Counted from the stretch's first letter, positions 33,076 to 42,358 are shown. The stretch: DNA of 64,000 nt from Meconema thalassinum (GCA_946902985.2 OX336388.2:1702613978-1702677977), one strand, 5' to 3'. Translations and numbers: made by a program. Notes: a model not told the origin generated them from the letters alone.

Positions 33076-33808
33076 AATTATAAACGGAGAGGGTAGTTCA
33101 TTAAATATTAAAGCTAACACAAAGGATGATTTAGAAAAACGATTTTCAAGGCTAGTTACGGCTCTAAATAAACGCCTTGGTGAGCTTTTTTTTGTTTCAA
33201 AAACATGGATTGATTTTCAAGGTAAAAGTATAGCGAATATTGAAGATCCAATCAACAATAAAGATGTAGTTAATAAGCAATATCTCTTAGAAAAGCTCAA
33301 ACCACTTACTACTGAAGGGGATTTTCCTAAAGATAACTACTTCACGAAAGAAGAAATAGAAAAATTGTTCTCGGAATATGTCACTACTTGTCTTGCACCA
33401 GTATCAACATTAACAGAAAAGGTTGACAACTTAGAAAGAAAGGTGTTTGATAGGATAATATTACAAAAGGACCTTTTTGCAGAGAAAGATAAAATTAAGC
33501 ATATTATTACATACAACGCAACGATTAGGAAAGTATTTGTTCGTATCGTAGACCCAGATAAAGTATTTACTTCATATACAGATGACGCTATTAAAACAGT
33601 ATTAGACGTTTATATTGCACGTTCCAAAGAAGAAAAAATTATGGTAGATACTAGTAAGCCCTTCAACGTTAAATCTGGTGATGCTTTATGCTTTAAAAAT
33701 AAAATGGGCAGCGTAATTTTAAAACTTCCAATAAATGTTAGTGTGACGATGTTTGGTGAAGTAATACTTGATGCATATGAACCTCATCCTGATGAATCGG
33801 TCGAATAA
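33056..33808 (+). CDS. Coiled-coil, fiber-like structural protein
   Basis: The product is 250 residues. An N-terminal helical part includes DDLEKRFSRLVTALNKRLG. A GKSIANIEDPINNKDVVNKQ motif follows, resembling the repeat joints of phage and viral tail or collar fibers. A second coiled coil (APVSTLTEKVDNLERKVFD) precedes a beta-rich C-terminal head of about 100 residues. This layout suggests a trimeric spike or receptor-binding fiber; that is inference. The ATG follows TTTAATAA and lies inside the protease gene's 3' end (20-bp overlap). Confidence 0.65.
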   Translation: MDIFGNKIINGEGSSLNIKANTKDDLEKRFSRLVTALNKRLGELFFVSKTWIDFQGKSIANIEDPINNKDVVNKQYLLEKLKPLTTEGDFPKDNYFTKEEIEKLFSEYVTTCLAPVSTLTEKVDNLERKVFDRIILQKDLFAEKDKIKHIITYNATIRKVFVRIVDPDKVFTSYTDDAIKTVLDVYIARSKEEKIMVDTSKPFNVKSGDALCFKNKMGSVILKLPINVSVTMFGEVILDAYEPHPDESVE

Positions 33809-33829
33809 CACTAATGTTAAAATGTTTTA

Positions 33830-33860
33830 GTTTTTAATGGAGAAAATATCCATTAAAAAC
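33830..33860. terminator. Hairpin between convergent genes (fiber and BRO)
   Basis: A perfect 12-bp stem, GTTTTTAATGGA and TCCATTAAAAAC around a 7-nt loop, fills the 55-bp gap between the fiber-like gene (ends 33808) and the minus-strand BRO gene (ends 33864). It could serve as a bidirectional 3'-end or terminator-like structure. A similar hairpin lies at 36654-36678. Confidence 0.6.
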
Positions 33861-33863
33861 AGT

Positions 33864-34637
33864 CTAATGTAACAGGTTTTTATACAACATCTCTATTGTT
33901 CCTTTAAGAAGATCAGGAGTAAATGGAATATTAAAATGGTTTCCCGAATAGCTAATTTTTATTTGTTCTTTCATAAGCACATACAACTTTACGCTATTAG
34001 GATCATTATATTTTTCATAAACTATCTCACAATCGGGGTGCCGCTTGCATATTTTTTTGATTGCTTGATTCACCTGTTGTCTCTGCGCCCTTATTGCATA
34101 GTATCTGTACTTTTCGTTTGGTTCATGCTTATCTATAATAAGCAGACAATTATTCTTACTAGTTTTAAGTGCAAGAGGTGTGGCTAATGGGGTAAGAGAT
34201 TCGTTTTCTGCTTCCTTTATTTGAAGTTTCTGCATTAACCCAACTAGTTGGTTCTTATATTCTTCTTTAATTTTGTATTCTCCGTACTTTCGAATTGATG
34301 GAAGGACTTCTTTCGTTACCCATTTCTTAAATTTTTTAGCTTCCTCTTTTTTAGATGATAAAATAAGCGAATACAAACCAGATTCATTAATAAATATGGT
34401 TTGAGGATGTATATTTTTTAACCCCGCCAAAACGGCGGGGTTATTTAAGGTATCGAATGTACCTTTGTCTTCAATAGCAACGTGTTTTCGAATTGCTTTA
34501 TCTGTATCTCTATACTCCAATATTAAAGCAATATCTTTAGCTTTAAACCATGAATCGTTATTTTCATCAATAGCAATAACCACTTGTTTGCTATTATAGA
34601 CAAGTTTGCTGTTCAGAATATCGGTAATTGATTCCAT
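33864..34637 (-). CDS. BRO-N domain protein
   Basis: The product is 257 residues. The N-terminal 115 residues form a BRO-N DNA-binding domain: WFKAKDIALILEY, AIRKHV, TIFINESGLYSLILSSK and AKKFKKWVTKEVLPSIRKYG. A short coiled-coil linker follows. The C-terminal part (ENESLTPLATPLALK, IIDKHEPNEKYRYYAIRAQR) looks like the C-terminal domain paired with BRO-N in large insect DNA viruses. BRO proteins bind nucleic acid and are widespread in baculoviruses, ascoviruses and entomopoxviruses. The start ATG follows an ATTAATTAATAA tract. Confidence 0.85.
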   Translation of the reverse strand: MESITDILNSKLVYNSKQVVIAIDENNDSWFKAKDIALILEYRDTDKAIRKHVAIEDKGTFDTLNNPAVLAGLKNIHPQTIFINESGLYSLILSSKKEEAKKFKKWVTKEVLPSIRKYGEYKIKEEYKNQLVGLMQKLQIKEAENESLTPLATPLALKTSKNNCLLIIDKHEPNEKYRYYAIRAQRQQVNQAIKKICKRHPDCEIVYEKYNDPNSVKLYVLMKEQIKISYSGNHFNIPFTPDLLKGTIEMLYKNLLH

Positions 34638-34700
34638 TTATTAATTAATTAATTAATTAAAATATAAATATAAATATAAATATAAATATAAAAAAGTTAA
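34638..34700. promoter_or_regulatory. A+T-rich tract with repeated TATAAA words
   Basis: Upstream of the BRO gene (minus), TTAATTAATTAATTAATTAA is followed by four to five overlapping ATATAAAT repeats (34660-34693). On the plus strand these could act as TATA boxes for the MSV199-like ORF; on the minus strand the tract abuts the BRO start. This is a plausible divergent promoter without further proof. Confidence 0.45.
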
Positions 34701-34814
34701 TTTCCTCAACAAAGGGCTTGGGTTAAACAAAATGTTCCTAAAATTAATACCACTATATCTTATAAATATGATCTTTTACCACCATTAATTCAGCTTGAAG
34801 ATTTTGAAAAATTT

Positions 34815-35216
34815 ATGGATGATGAAGGCAATATTTTTAATGTTGAAACCAGAGGCGAAAGAAATGAGGATAAAATATTTTTTAAGGTTAAAGATATCTC
34901 TAAAATATTTGATATACCAAACTTAATATCTGTTTTAAGACATAAAGATAAAGGTTATATTTCACCTTCACATTATAAAAATTTTGTTATCCACCAATTG
35001 ACCAATGATGAGTTGGTGGATAATAGAAAAAATGGTTCGCTTTAAACATTTTTAACACACGAAGGGTTATTAAAGGTTATTTACAGCTCTAGAGGCAATC
35101 CTATAGTTCAAAAATTTAGAAAATGGGCAACTAAGGTTATTTATACCTCTCATTTGGGAACAACTAAACAACGACAAAAATTATCCCGTAGTAGACCCTT
35201 GTTTCTTGTAAGATAG
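34815..35216 (+). pseudogene. MSV199-like / BRO-related ORF, decayed
   Basis: The frame begins MDDEGNIFNVETRGERNED and contains FFKVKDISKIF, then an in-frame TAA at 35043-35045. The same frame continues to a TAG at 35214-35216 through LTHEGLLKVIYSSRGNP and FRKWATKVIYTSHLG, the second half of a BRO/MSV199-type domain. Open sequence upstream of the ATG (from about 34710) encodes further homologous-looking residues (NTTISYKYDLLPP), so the 5' start is also lost. The gene lies next to the intact BRO-N gene. Confidence 0.6.
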
Positions 35217-35297
35217 TTTGCGTTCTTCAATGTTGGGTGTCTGAGTAAAACCAATGCTTATTTTATAATTAATTTTAATTAATTAATTAGTTAATAA

Positions 35298-35447
35298 ATG
35301 AATAATCACATTTGGTGTTTAAAGTGCAAAACGTTTACTCAAACTCTGCATCCTCGCACCCTTTCGACAAAAAATGGTCGAACTAGAATCGAAGGTTTAT
35401 GTTCCGAGTGTGGGAGTAAGAAAAGCAGGTTTGAAAAAAAAAGTTAA
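35298..35447 (+). CDS. Zinc-ribbon microprotein (DUF5679-like)
   Basis: This 49-residue protein begins MNNHIWCLKCKTF. It has a CxxC pair near the N-terminus (WCLKC) and a second, LCSECGSKKSRF, near the C-terminus, separated by TKNGRTRIEG. This pattern matches the tiny DUF5679-type zinc-ribbon proteins that accompany Polinton integrases. Its ATG follows TTAGTTAATAA, the element's standard start context. The 3' end overlaps the integrase frame in another phase. Confidence 0.75.
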   Translation: MNNHIWCLKCKTFTQTLHPRTLSTKNGRTRIEGLCSECGSKKSRFEKKS

Positions 35448-36432
35448 TGAGAGTGTAGAAATAGGGGGTTCTACCAAAATTAGAGAACCACCCGTTAGCA
35501 TTCGGGAGGAAATTATAAACGAAATTCATAAACCCACGAGGAAGAATTTTCCGAGAAGGAGGGTTACAACTCACGGCATTGATGACATTTGGCAAGCGGA
35601 TTTGGTAGAAATGGACTCTGGAAAAATAAAGGGGATATCGAAGCTTAATAAAGGCTACAAGTATTTGTTAACAGTCATTGATGTATTTTCAAAGTATGCC
35701 TGGGGTGTACCAGTCAAAGATAAAACGGGTAAAAGTGTTGCTGAAGCGTTTGATGGTATTTTAAAAAACAGAAAACCCAAAAATCTTCAAACAGACAACG
35801 GTAAAGAATTTTACAATAAAGAATTTTCAAAATTAATGAAAACATTTAATATCAATCATTATTCGACTTTTACTGAAGTAAAAGCTTCAGTTGTAGAACG
35901 ATTCAATAGGACCTTAAAAGAGAAAATGTGGAAGCAGTTTGATATTCAAGGAAACTACTGCTGGGTTGGCATTTTACCAAAGTTAATTAATGGCTACAAT
36001 AATACGACGCACACAACTATAAATATGAAGCCAAAAAACGTAAACAAAGCTAATGAAGAACATTTGTTGAAAAATGTTTACACTGTAAGCGTAGGAGCGG
36101 AAGAAAAAGCGAAATTTAAAGTTGGCGATCAAGTCAGAATTAGTAAACTAAAAGGTATATTTGAAAAAGGATACACAGGAAATTGGTCGACTGAAATATT
36201 TGAAATAAAAGATATCGTTTATTCCGACCCTATTACGTACAAATTGAAAGATGTAAATGCGGAAGAAATAAAGGGGAACTTTTATGAGCAAGAATTACAG
36301 AAAACAAAGTATCCAGAGGCATATCTTGTTGAAAAAGTTTTAAGAAAGAAAGGAAATCGGGTATATGTCAAATGGTTGGGCTTTGATAATTCTCACAATA
36401 GCTGGGTTAATAAAGAAAATGTTATATTATAA
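35374..36432 (+). CDS. Retroviral-type integrase with chromodomain
   Basis: The product is 352 residues. The DDE catalytic triad is D76 (WQADLVEM), D141 (LQTDNGKEF) and E175 (KASVVERFNRTLK). These are embedded in the Polinton-typical GYKYLLTVIDVFSKYAW context. An SH3-like segment (FKVGDQVRISKLKG) and a C-terminal chromodomain (YLVEKVLRKKGNRVYVKWLG, residues about 314-350) follow. The enzyme inserts the element and makes the 6-bp target duplication. The ATG at 35374 lies inside the zinc-ribbon gene; conserved sequence begins around residue 43, so the exact start is uncertain. No frame lesion was seen. Confidence 0.92.
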   Translation: MVELESKVYVPSVGVRKAGLKKKVNESVEIGGSTKIREPPVSIREEIINEIHKPTRKNFPRRRVTTHGIDDIWQADLVEMDSGKIKGISKLNKGYKYLLTVIDVFSKYAWGVPVKDKTGKSVAEAFDGILKNRKPKNLQTDNGKEFYNKEFSKLMKTFNINHYSTFTEVKASVVERFNRTLKEKMWKQFDIQGNYCWVGILPKLINGYNNTTHTTINMKPKNVNKANEEHLLKNVYTVSVGAEEKAKFKVGDQVRISKLKGIFEKGYTGNWSTEIFEIKDIVYSDPITYKLKDVNAEEIKGNFYEQELQKTKYPEAYLVEKVLRKKGNRVYVKWLGFDNSHNSWVNKENVIL

Positions 36433-36448
36433 TTTTTTGTATATATAA

Positions 36449-36640
36449 ATGGACGCCCGAGTAAAGCGAATAACCCTTTCTTTCTTCCTGTTTTTACTAC
36501 ATCCTACTGAAAATGTAGAAGTATTTATAAATCAGTTGTCTGAGGATAGTATAGATTATCTTTTTGAACTTAATGGTGATGACATAGATAGCTGTTACAG
36601 CTTTTATAAAGCTACGAAGGAATCCTTAATTTTACTTTAA
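36449..36640 (+). CDS. Small hypothetical Polinton protein
   Basis: This 63-residue protein starts MDARVKRITLSFFLFLLHP after TATATATAA and follows the integrase by 16 bp. It has a short hydrophobic N-terminal segment and an acidic middle (SEDSIDYLFELNGDDIDS). The length, start context and position support a real gene, but I do not recognise the family. Confidence 0.5.
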   Translation: MDARVKRITLSFFLFLLHPTENVEVFINQLSEDSIDYLFELNGDDIDSCYSFYKATKESLILL

Positions 36641-36653
36641 TTCTGGTATTTGA

Positions 36654-36678
36654 TTTTAATGGTTACTAACCATTAAAA
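36654..36678. terminator. Palindrome between convergent small genes
   Basis: TTTTAATGGTTA and TAACCATTAAAA form a perfect 12-bp inverted repeat with a single-base spacer. It lies in the 93-bp gap between the plus-strand 63-residue gene and the minus-strand 101-residue gene. The core ATGGTTA/TAACCAT is the same word that fills the TIRs. Confidence 0.6.
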
Positions 36679-36733
36679 CCATAAATTTTCTACTTAAAAT
36701 TTGTCGGGGAGTTACGAAAATTTAAGAAAATGT

Positions 36734-37039
36734 TTAAAAGAATTCAAGATTGTGCGCTTTGCAACCACCATAGACTTCTTTTGTGCCGTGGTATACCATT
36801 TTCAACCCTATCATTTTCTTTTTTTCCTTTCCACAACTTAGCACCTTGTTGTATTTGTCAGGCAATATAACCTTAAATTCACTATCAAGTTCTAGAAAAG
36901 TTTTATTTCCATATTTTGTATTTATACCATCTACATTCGTTATAAGGTATTCGTTCCCTATTTCTAACTCACTGAGTTTTTTAAACGTCTTTTGTTCGTT
37001 GATGCTGTTGAGCGTCTTGAGAAATTGATTTACTTCCAT
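36734..37039 (-). CDS. Small conserved Polinton protein, possible OB-fold ssDNA-binding
   Basis: This 101-residue protein begins MEVNQFLKTLNSINEQKTFK. The central stretch EYLITNVDGINTKYGNKTFL then SEFKVILPDKYNKVL resembles a recurrent Polinton small protein with short beta strands. An OB-fold single-strand-binding role is inferred from pattern only. It lies downstream of the MMP on the same strand. The ATG follows TAGGTAATAA. Confidence 0.6.
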   Translation of the reverse strand: MEVNQFLKTLNSINEQKTFKKLSELEIGNEYLITNVDGINTKYGNKTFLELDSEFKVILPDKYNKVLSCGKEKKKMIGLKMVYHGTKEVYGGCKAHNLEFF

Positions 37040-37102
37040 TTATTACCTATAAAAAATTATTTTAATTTTTTAAATATTTAAATTTTTAAATATTTAATAT
37101 AA

Positions 37103-38623
37103 TTATTTTATTTCCTCTAGTTGAGCTACAGTATTTTTCAAACTCTTTATTACTTCCATAAACGAAGATGACCTTTTTGGACAGTCTATACCAATCATTG
37201 AAAGATCAAATTTTTGAGCTTTAACCAAATAATTCGTGAATTCATTGTATTGTTATACTTGTCTACCTTTAAAAAAATACAGCATTCCGTTAATATATCT
37301 AAAGGCTGAATCCATTGCAGGCGGTAAACCAGGAAAACGTCTTGATAATATGCCATGTTGCTTGGGTTTAAAGCTGCATTCGTCTATTTCCGAAAAGAAA
37401 GCGTCATTGTAAAAAATATAAGTGTGGCCTGAGTAAGTGTTTAACAACGCATGAATTATTGAATCTGGTCTAATGTTCCACATGGACATGGCTTTTGGAT
37501 AACCATTTACCAATATTAAGCTCGGATAATCCATCATGTAGATTTTGTTGGCAATAATCATAACGATCTCACCAGAGGGTCTTTGATAAACAACTGTAAT
37601 AGTTTTAAAATCTTGAGGTAAAAAGGTTAACCAATCTGTAATAAACTGGGGTCGTTTGTTTTTTAAGGCTATTGAGTTATCAAGATCTAAAAGCCAAAAC
37701 CATTTTTCATAAAAGACATACATTAACTGATTAACAATTAAAATAGTGTTGACATTCAAATCACATAAATTGGGCTCTGGCTTTGGTGTATCTGGAGTTG
37801 GTGTTTTATCCGGTACGTTAGGCTCTGTGACTTTACCATATAAACTTTGAATAGCTAAAATGTCATCTTGATGTAGCTCTATTTGATTGTTAGCGTATGC
37901 ATACATAATAGCATCTGGATTGTTTGAATGAGAAATACCTAAGGCATGGCCTATTTCATGTATCATAACAGAAAGTAAATTTGTTTGATATTGAGGAGTA
38001 TTAGCATCGGTATTTAAATACCAAGATTCATCTTGATCGATATGAATTTCAACAGGTGAATTAATGCTATTTGGGTAATTTGCATGAGCCAAAACTCCAC
38101 CTTTTCCATCAAATCCACTGAAACATTGCCCACTTATTTTGTGATTTCTATGAAGGCTACCACGTTTATTTGATATAATTATATCTGGATTCCTCAAATC
38201 GTTCTCAAATGAGAGATCTGTATGTTTTTTCCAAACATCGAAAGCGGCTCTAGCTACACTTTGCATTGCTTGATTAGCTAAAGCATAATGCCATTTTATA
38301 TTTTTATTATTCCATTTATACCGCCGAGTAGTAAAATTTATATCGTCATCGGTGATACCACATCGCGATGTATTCATTAATTGTAAAGTACATTCATCTA
38401 AATCACCAGTGATATCGAGATTGTAGTACTCTTGTAACAATTTTAATGCAGATTGGAAAGTTGTTTCATTTACTTCTGAAATTTCATGTTCGTCTATAGT
38501 CAAGTATCCAAAATTACGCAGATAGTTGATAGCAAATTGATTCTGATTTTCATGAGATATTATTTCTAATTGAACCTTTGTTAGGGTAACAATTATAATG
38601 CAAAATGTAATTATTCTGTTCAT
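37103..38623 (-). CDS. Matrix metalloproteinase (M10A) cargo gene with premature stop
   Basis: The open frame 37253-38623 encodes 456 residues. A signal peptide covers residues 1-19. The propeptide has a modified cysteine switch (SRCGITDDD, C88). RR (100-101) precedes the catalytic domain. The zinc site HEIGHALGISH lies at 222-232 and the Met-turn AIMYA near 239-242. A Pro/Thr hinge and a hemopexin-like domain begin at Cys287. A TAA at 37253-37255 falls in the fourth blade. The same frame stays open to 37103 and contains the expected terminal Cys, so this is a nonsense interruption. The enzyme would be secreted and cleave extracellular or basement-membrane proteins. MMPs occur in some granuloviruses; in a Polinton this is unusual. 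The start follows TATAAATAAATAA. Confidence 0.88.
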
Positions 38624-38739
38624 TTATTTATTTATATAAATATTTTACTATCATTTCTCTCGAGCCCCAAAAGAGTAATGTCTTATAATTATTTTTATTT
38701 AAAAAATGAAATTTTTAATTAAAAAAAGTTATATAATAA
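38624..38739. promoter_or_regulatory. Divergent region between MMP and polymerase
   Basis: This 116-bp A+T-rich gap separates the minus-strand MMP start from the plus-strand polymerase start. Each flank ends in an ATAAATAA or ATATAATAA word immediately before the ATG. It probably holds both promoters. Confidence 0.45.
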
Positions 38740-40370
38740 ATGGATTTAAAACAAAATATTAAGCACCGAACCGGTGCAACTGTAAAGGAACTAAGGGTTC
38801 TGGCAACGGAACTCAAACTAAAAGGAGTATACAAGATGAAGAAGGCTGCTCTTCTTGAAGCTGTAAGCAGTGCTTGGAGTAATGCCGGAGATAGTGCTTT
38901 GTTTACGTATCAAGAATCAGAGCTGCCTAAGAAGAGCGTTCGTGAACTAAAACAAGTCGCCAGAGAAAACAAAATTAAGGGCTACTCAGTAATTAATTCA
39001 AAGAAAGGGTTGCTAAATTTGATAGCGGAAGAAAAGGAACGTTTGGACAAAATCAGGCATTTTGGATTCGATCAAGACCTCTTTGAAATTAAAAAGGAAC
39101 CAAAACCTGTTCAATCTAAGGACTTAAAAATTGTGAAGCAAAAATTGGGCCAAATTTTTCCTTTTAAGAAAAATATATTTAATGAAACAGTAGCTAAAAA
39201 GTCACCTTTCGAAATTCATCAAGGTGTTCGTACTGTGCTGATCAAAAAGTTTAACGTATGGCAGACAGCATATACTATACACATAAAAGATTTGCAAGGA
39301 AAACCAATAGAACAAATGAAAGCGGTCAGAAAAGGTGTGCATGCAGCCATAAAAGAAGTAAGAAAACTAACTGATTTTAAGCCAGGTGATCAGATGAAAG
39401 TAGTTGCAGAAAATAATAATTTTAACCATATGATTTCATCAAAAAGAAAAAGAAAAGTTAATGCTTCACATCTACTTGACCAGATTGAAAGAATAATAAC
39501 ATCTAATGAAAATGTAGATATCAACAATACCACTTTTCACTTCGAGGTTTACAAAATACCCAGAGGCAAAGGAGCAAAGCGTAAGAAAATAATCAATATT
39601 GCTAAAGATGCTATGGCTAAAAGAAGCATAAACAAAATAACCAACACCGATAACCTGTGCGGGCCAAGAGCCCTCACGTATGAAACTAGAAATATACTTG
39701 ACAGGACATTAACTGATAATGAAATTACCTACATTAGGAAAGGACGGAGTTTGCAAGAAAAATTAGCGAAAGAGTTATGCACAAGATTCGGAATGAACTG
39801 TGAAGATGGGTTTAGTTTAGACGATATTAGAAGTGTTGCATATCTCATGGGTGTTCGGATTAAGGTTGTTTCGGCTGCCCATTTTAACAAAGTAATCCAG
39901 GCCTCAGGTGTAAATGACGCGATAACAATTTATTTGTACTTGCATAACGACCATTATGATTCCATTAATAATATACGAGGTTTTTATGGAAGTTCATATT
40001 GCTGCAAAAAATGTGATATACCTTACGATCATCAGGACAAGCACTCGTGTAAAAAAGATAAAAATGTGTGTAATTTGTGTTTGTGCCCAAAACATGATTT
40101 CCCAGAAGGTATGCGACCCCGAGTATACTGTAAAAAGTGCAATAGATATTGTTTTGGTAAAGATTGCGTTGATAACCATGAGAGAGTGTGTGAGGTAGCT
40201 TACAAGTGCAAAACGTGTAATAAGATATGTAACAGAAGTGATAAGCACAATTGTGGGTACTCTAAGTGTTGGAATTGTAATGATATCGTGAAAAGAGACG
40301 AGCACCAATGTTATATGCAAGAAAGAAAAACCGTGGGGGATACTGTATGGAAGATTGTATTTGCAATGGA
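38740..40370 (+). pseudogene. DNA polymerase B, N-terminal region (frame 1)
   Basis: The segment opens MDLKQNIKHRTGATVKELRV. Two SAP/Rho-N-like helical motifs lie at about residues 12-45 and 64-98. An OTU-like signature follows, with DNLCGPRAL (C307) and LHNDHYDSI (H405). A Cys/His-rich zinc region spans about 420-525 (CCKKCDIPYD, VCNLCLCPKH, YKCKTCNKIC). Around 40330-40420 the homologous sequence passes to the next frame, so a one-base indel separates this part from the exonuclease domain. After the shift the original frame runs on to 40512 without family signal. The start ATG follows ATATAATAA. Confidence 0.8.
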
Positions 40371-42358
40371 AAGGCTGATAAGCGATATAAATGGTGCACT
40401 TACACGGAAAACTACTACTTTTTCGATTACGAAGCTGAACAAGATACCGGAGTACACGTCCCAAACTTTGTATCCGTTTATGACTTTAATGGTGTTAGGC
40501 GGGTTTTCCTAAAAAATGACGAATTTTGTCAGTGGCTAATATCAGACAACCACAAAGGTTTTACGTGTATAGCACACAATGCAAAAGGTTATGATGCGCA
40601 TTTTATTTTACAATATTGCGTCAATAATGGCATTAAGCCTAAAACTATTTACCAAGGGTCTAAAATTATGGAGCTCAAAATACCCACCCTAAGGCTTAGA
40701 ATAATTGACAGCATAAACTTTATCCAAGGAGGCCTTGCATCCTTTCCCAAAACATTTGGATTAAAAGAACTAAAAAAGGGTATTTTCCACACTTTTTCAA
40801 CAAAAAAGAAAATCAAAATTACGTAGGGTCCATTCCAGCTACTAAATACTATGGTGTTGATACAATGAAACCTGATGCTAGAAAAGTATTCTTAGAATGG
40901 CACGCTGAGAAAGTGAAAGAAAACTACGTGTTTGACTTTAAGAAAGAATTAGCCGAGTATTGCCATTCTGATGTCGATATATTACGGCGAGGTTGCCTCG
41001 CCTTTAGACAGTCATTTTTAGAAATAGCAAATATAGACCCCTTCCAATACATAACTATAGCCAGTGTTTGTATGGCAATTTACAGGTCAAAATTCCTTAA
41101 AGAAGACACGATTGCTGTAGTCAAAGAGCAAAAAAAGGAAATGTTCAGTAAGGAGTCTATAGCATGGTTAAGTTCGTTCCCTAATGTTCGACACGCATTA
41201 AACGGTGGCGAGGTCACAATTTGTAGAGCCAAAGTCGATGGGTACGACTATAAGACTAAAACCGTGTATCAGTATCATGGTTGTTTTTGGCATGGTTGTC
41301 CCGACTGCTACTCAGGCGATACCATTAACAATGTCAACAATGAAACTATGGATGACTTGCTTACAAAAACTATAGAGCGAACACAAGCTCTTAAAAATGC
41401 CGGGTACAAGGTTGTAGAGATGTGGAGCTGTAAATGGAAAAATTCTAAAGCTTATAAGGAAAGCCTAAACAAAACAAAAGATGTTGTAGAACCTCTAAAC
41501 CCCAGGGACGCATTCTTCGGTGGTAGGACAAATGCCACAAAGTTGAAAGTTTCTGGAAAAAAGCTGAGATATATAGATATATGCAGTTTATACCCAACAG
41601 TCATGTTTTACGACATGTACACTGTAAGGCACCCTAAAAAAATATTTATGCCAGAAAAATACAATACCGACTGGTTTGGTTTAGTTAAATGTAAAGTTCT
41701 TCCTCCAAGAGGTCTTTATCATCCAGTCCTTCCTGTGAAGCTAGATAAGCTGATGTTCTCTCTGTGCGCGAAGTGTGCAGAAGAAAAGGTCGGCCGCTGT
41801 AATCATAGTAATGAAGAGAGGGCGCTTCTTGGAACTTGGCCTACAATCGAACTTAATAAGGCTCTTGAGAAAGGCTACAAAATCCAGAAAATTTACGAAG
41901 TATGGCATTTTGAAGAGAAAAGTAATGAGCTTTTCAAGGACTATATTAAAACCTTTATGAAAATTAAGCTAGAAACTAGTCCTTGGGATGGTGATTACAA
42001 ATCTAAAGAAGAATATGCCCGAGTAATAAGAAAAAAACAAGGTATAAAGCTTGATATTGAGAAAATTAAACCCAACGCTGGTAAGCGAGCTGTTGCTAAA
42101 ATATGCTTAAATTCTCTTTGGGGAAAGTTCGGTCAGAGGCAAAACATGTCACAAACAGAGTTCATTGATGACCCTAAGAGGTGGTACGAATTGCTATTAG
42201 ACGATAAGATAGAAATTACTAATGTAATGTACATCAATGATGAAGTAATTGAGGTAACATACCACTACAATGATTTCTATGTAGAAAATAGCACAAATAC
42301 TAACATAATTGTGGCAGCTTTCACCACTTCCAATGCTAGAATAAGATTATACGATATG
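40371..42358 (+). pseudogene. DNA polymerase B, exonuclease and palm A/B region
   Basis: The proofreading exonuclease has motifs FFDYEAEQ (Exo I), CIAHNAKGYDAHF (Exo II) and EYCHSDVD (Exo III). Palm motif A is YIDICSLYP (near 41570-41596) and motif B is AKICLNSLWGKFGQR (near 42092-42136). A GCFWHGCPDC insertion typical of Polinton polymerases lies between. A second one-base shift, close to the A run at 40773-40778, moves the reading from the 40308-40826 frame to the 40865-42430 frame. The gene is cut at 42358 by the hAT insertion. The enzyme is the protein-primed replicase of the element. Confidence 0.85.

Noticed and set aside
34383..34445. GC-rich AACCCCGCCAAAACGGCGGGGTT hairpin as a terminator within the BRO gene
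   Set aside because: It lies inside the conserved BRO-N coding frame, so coding sequence explains it.
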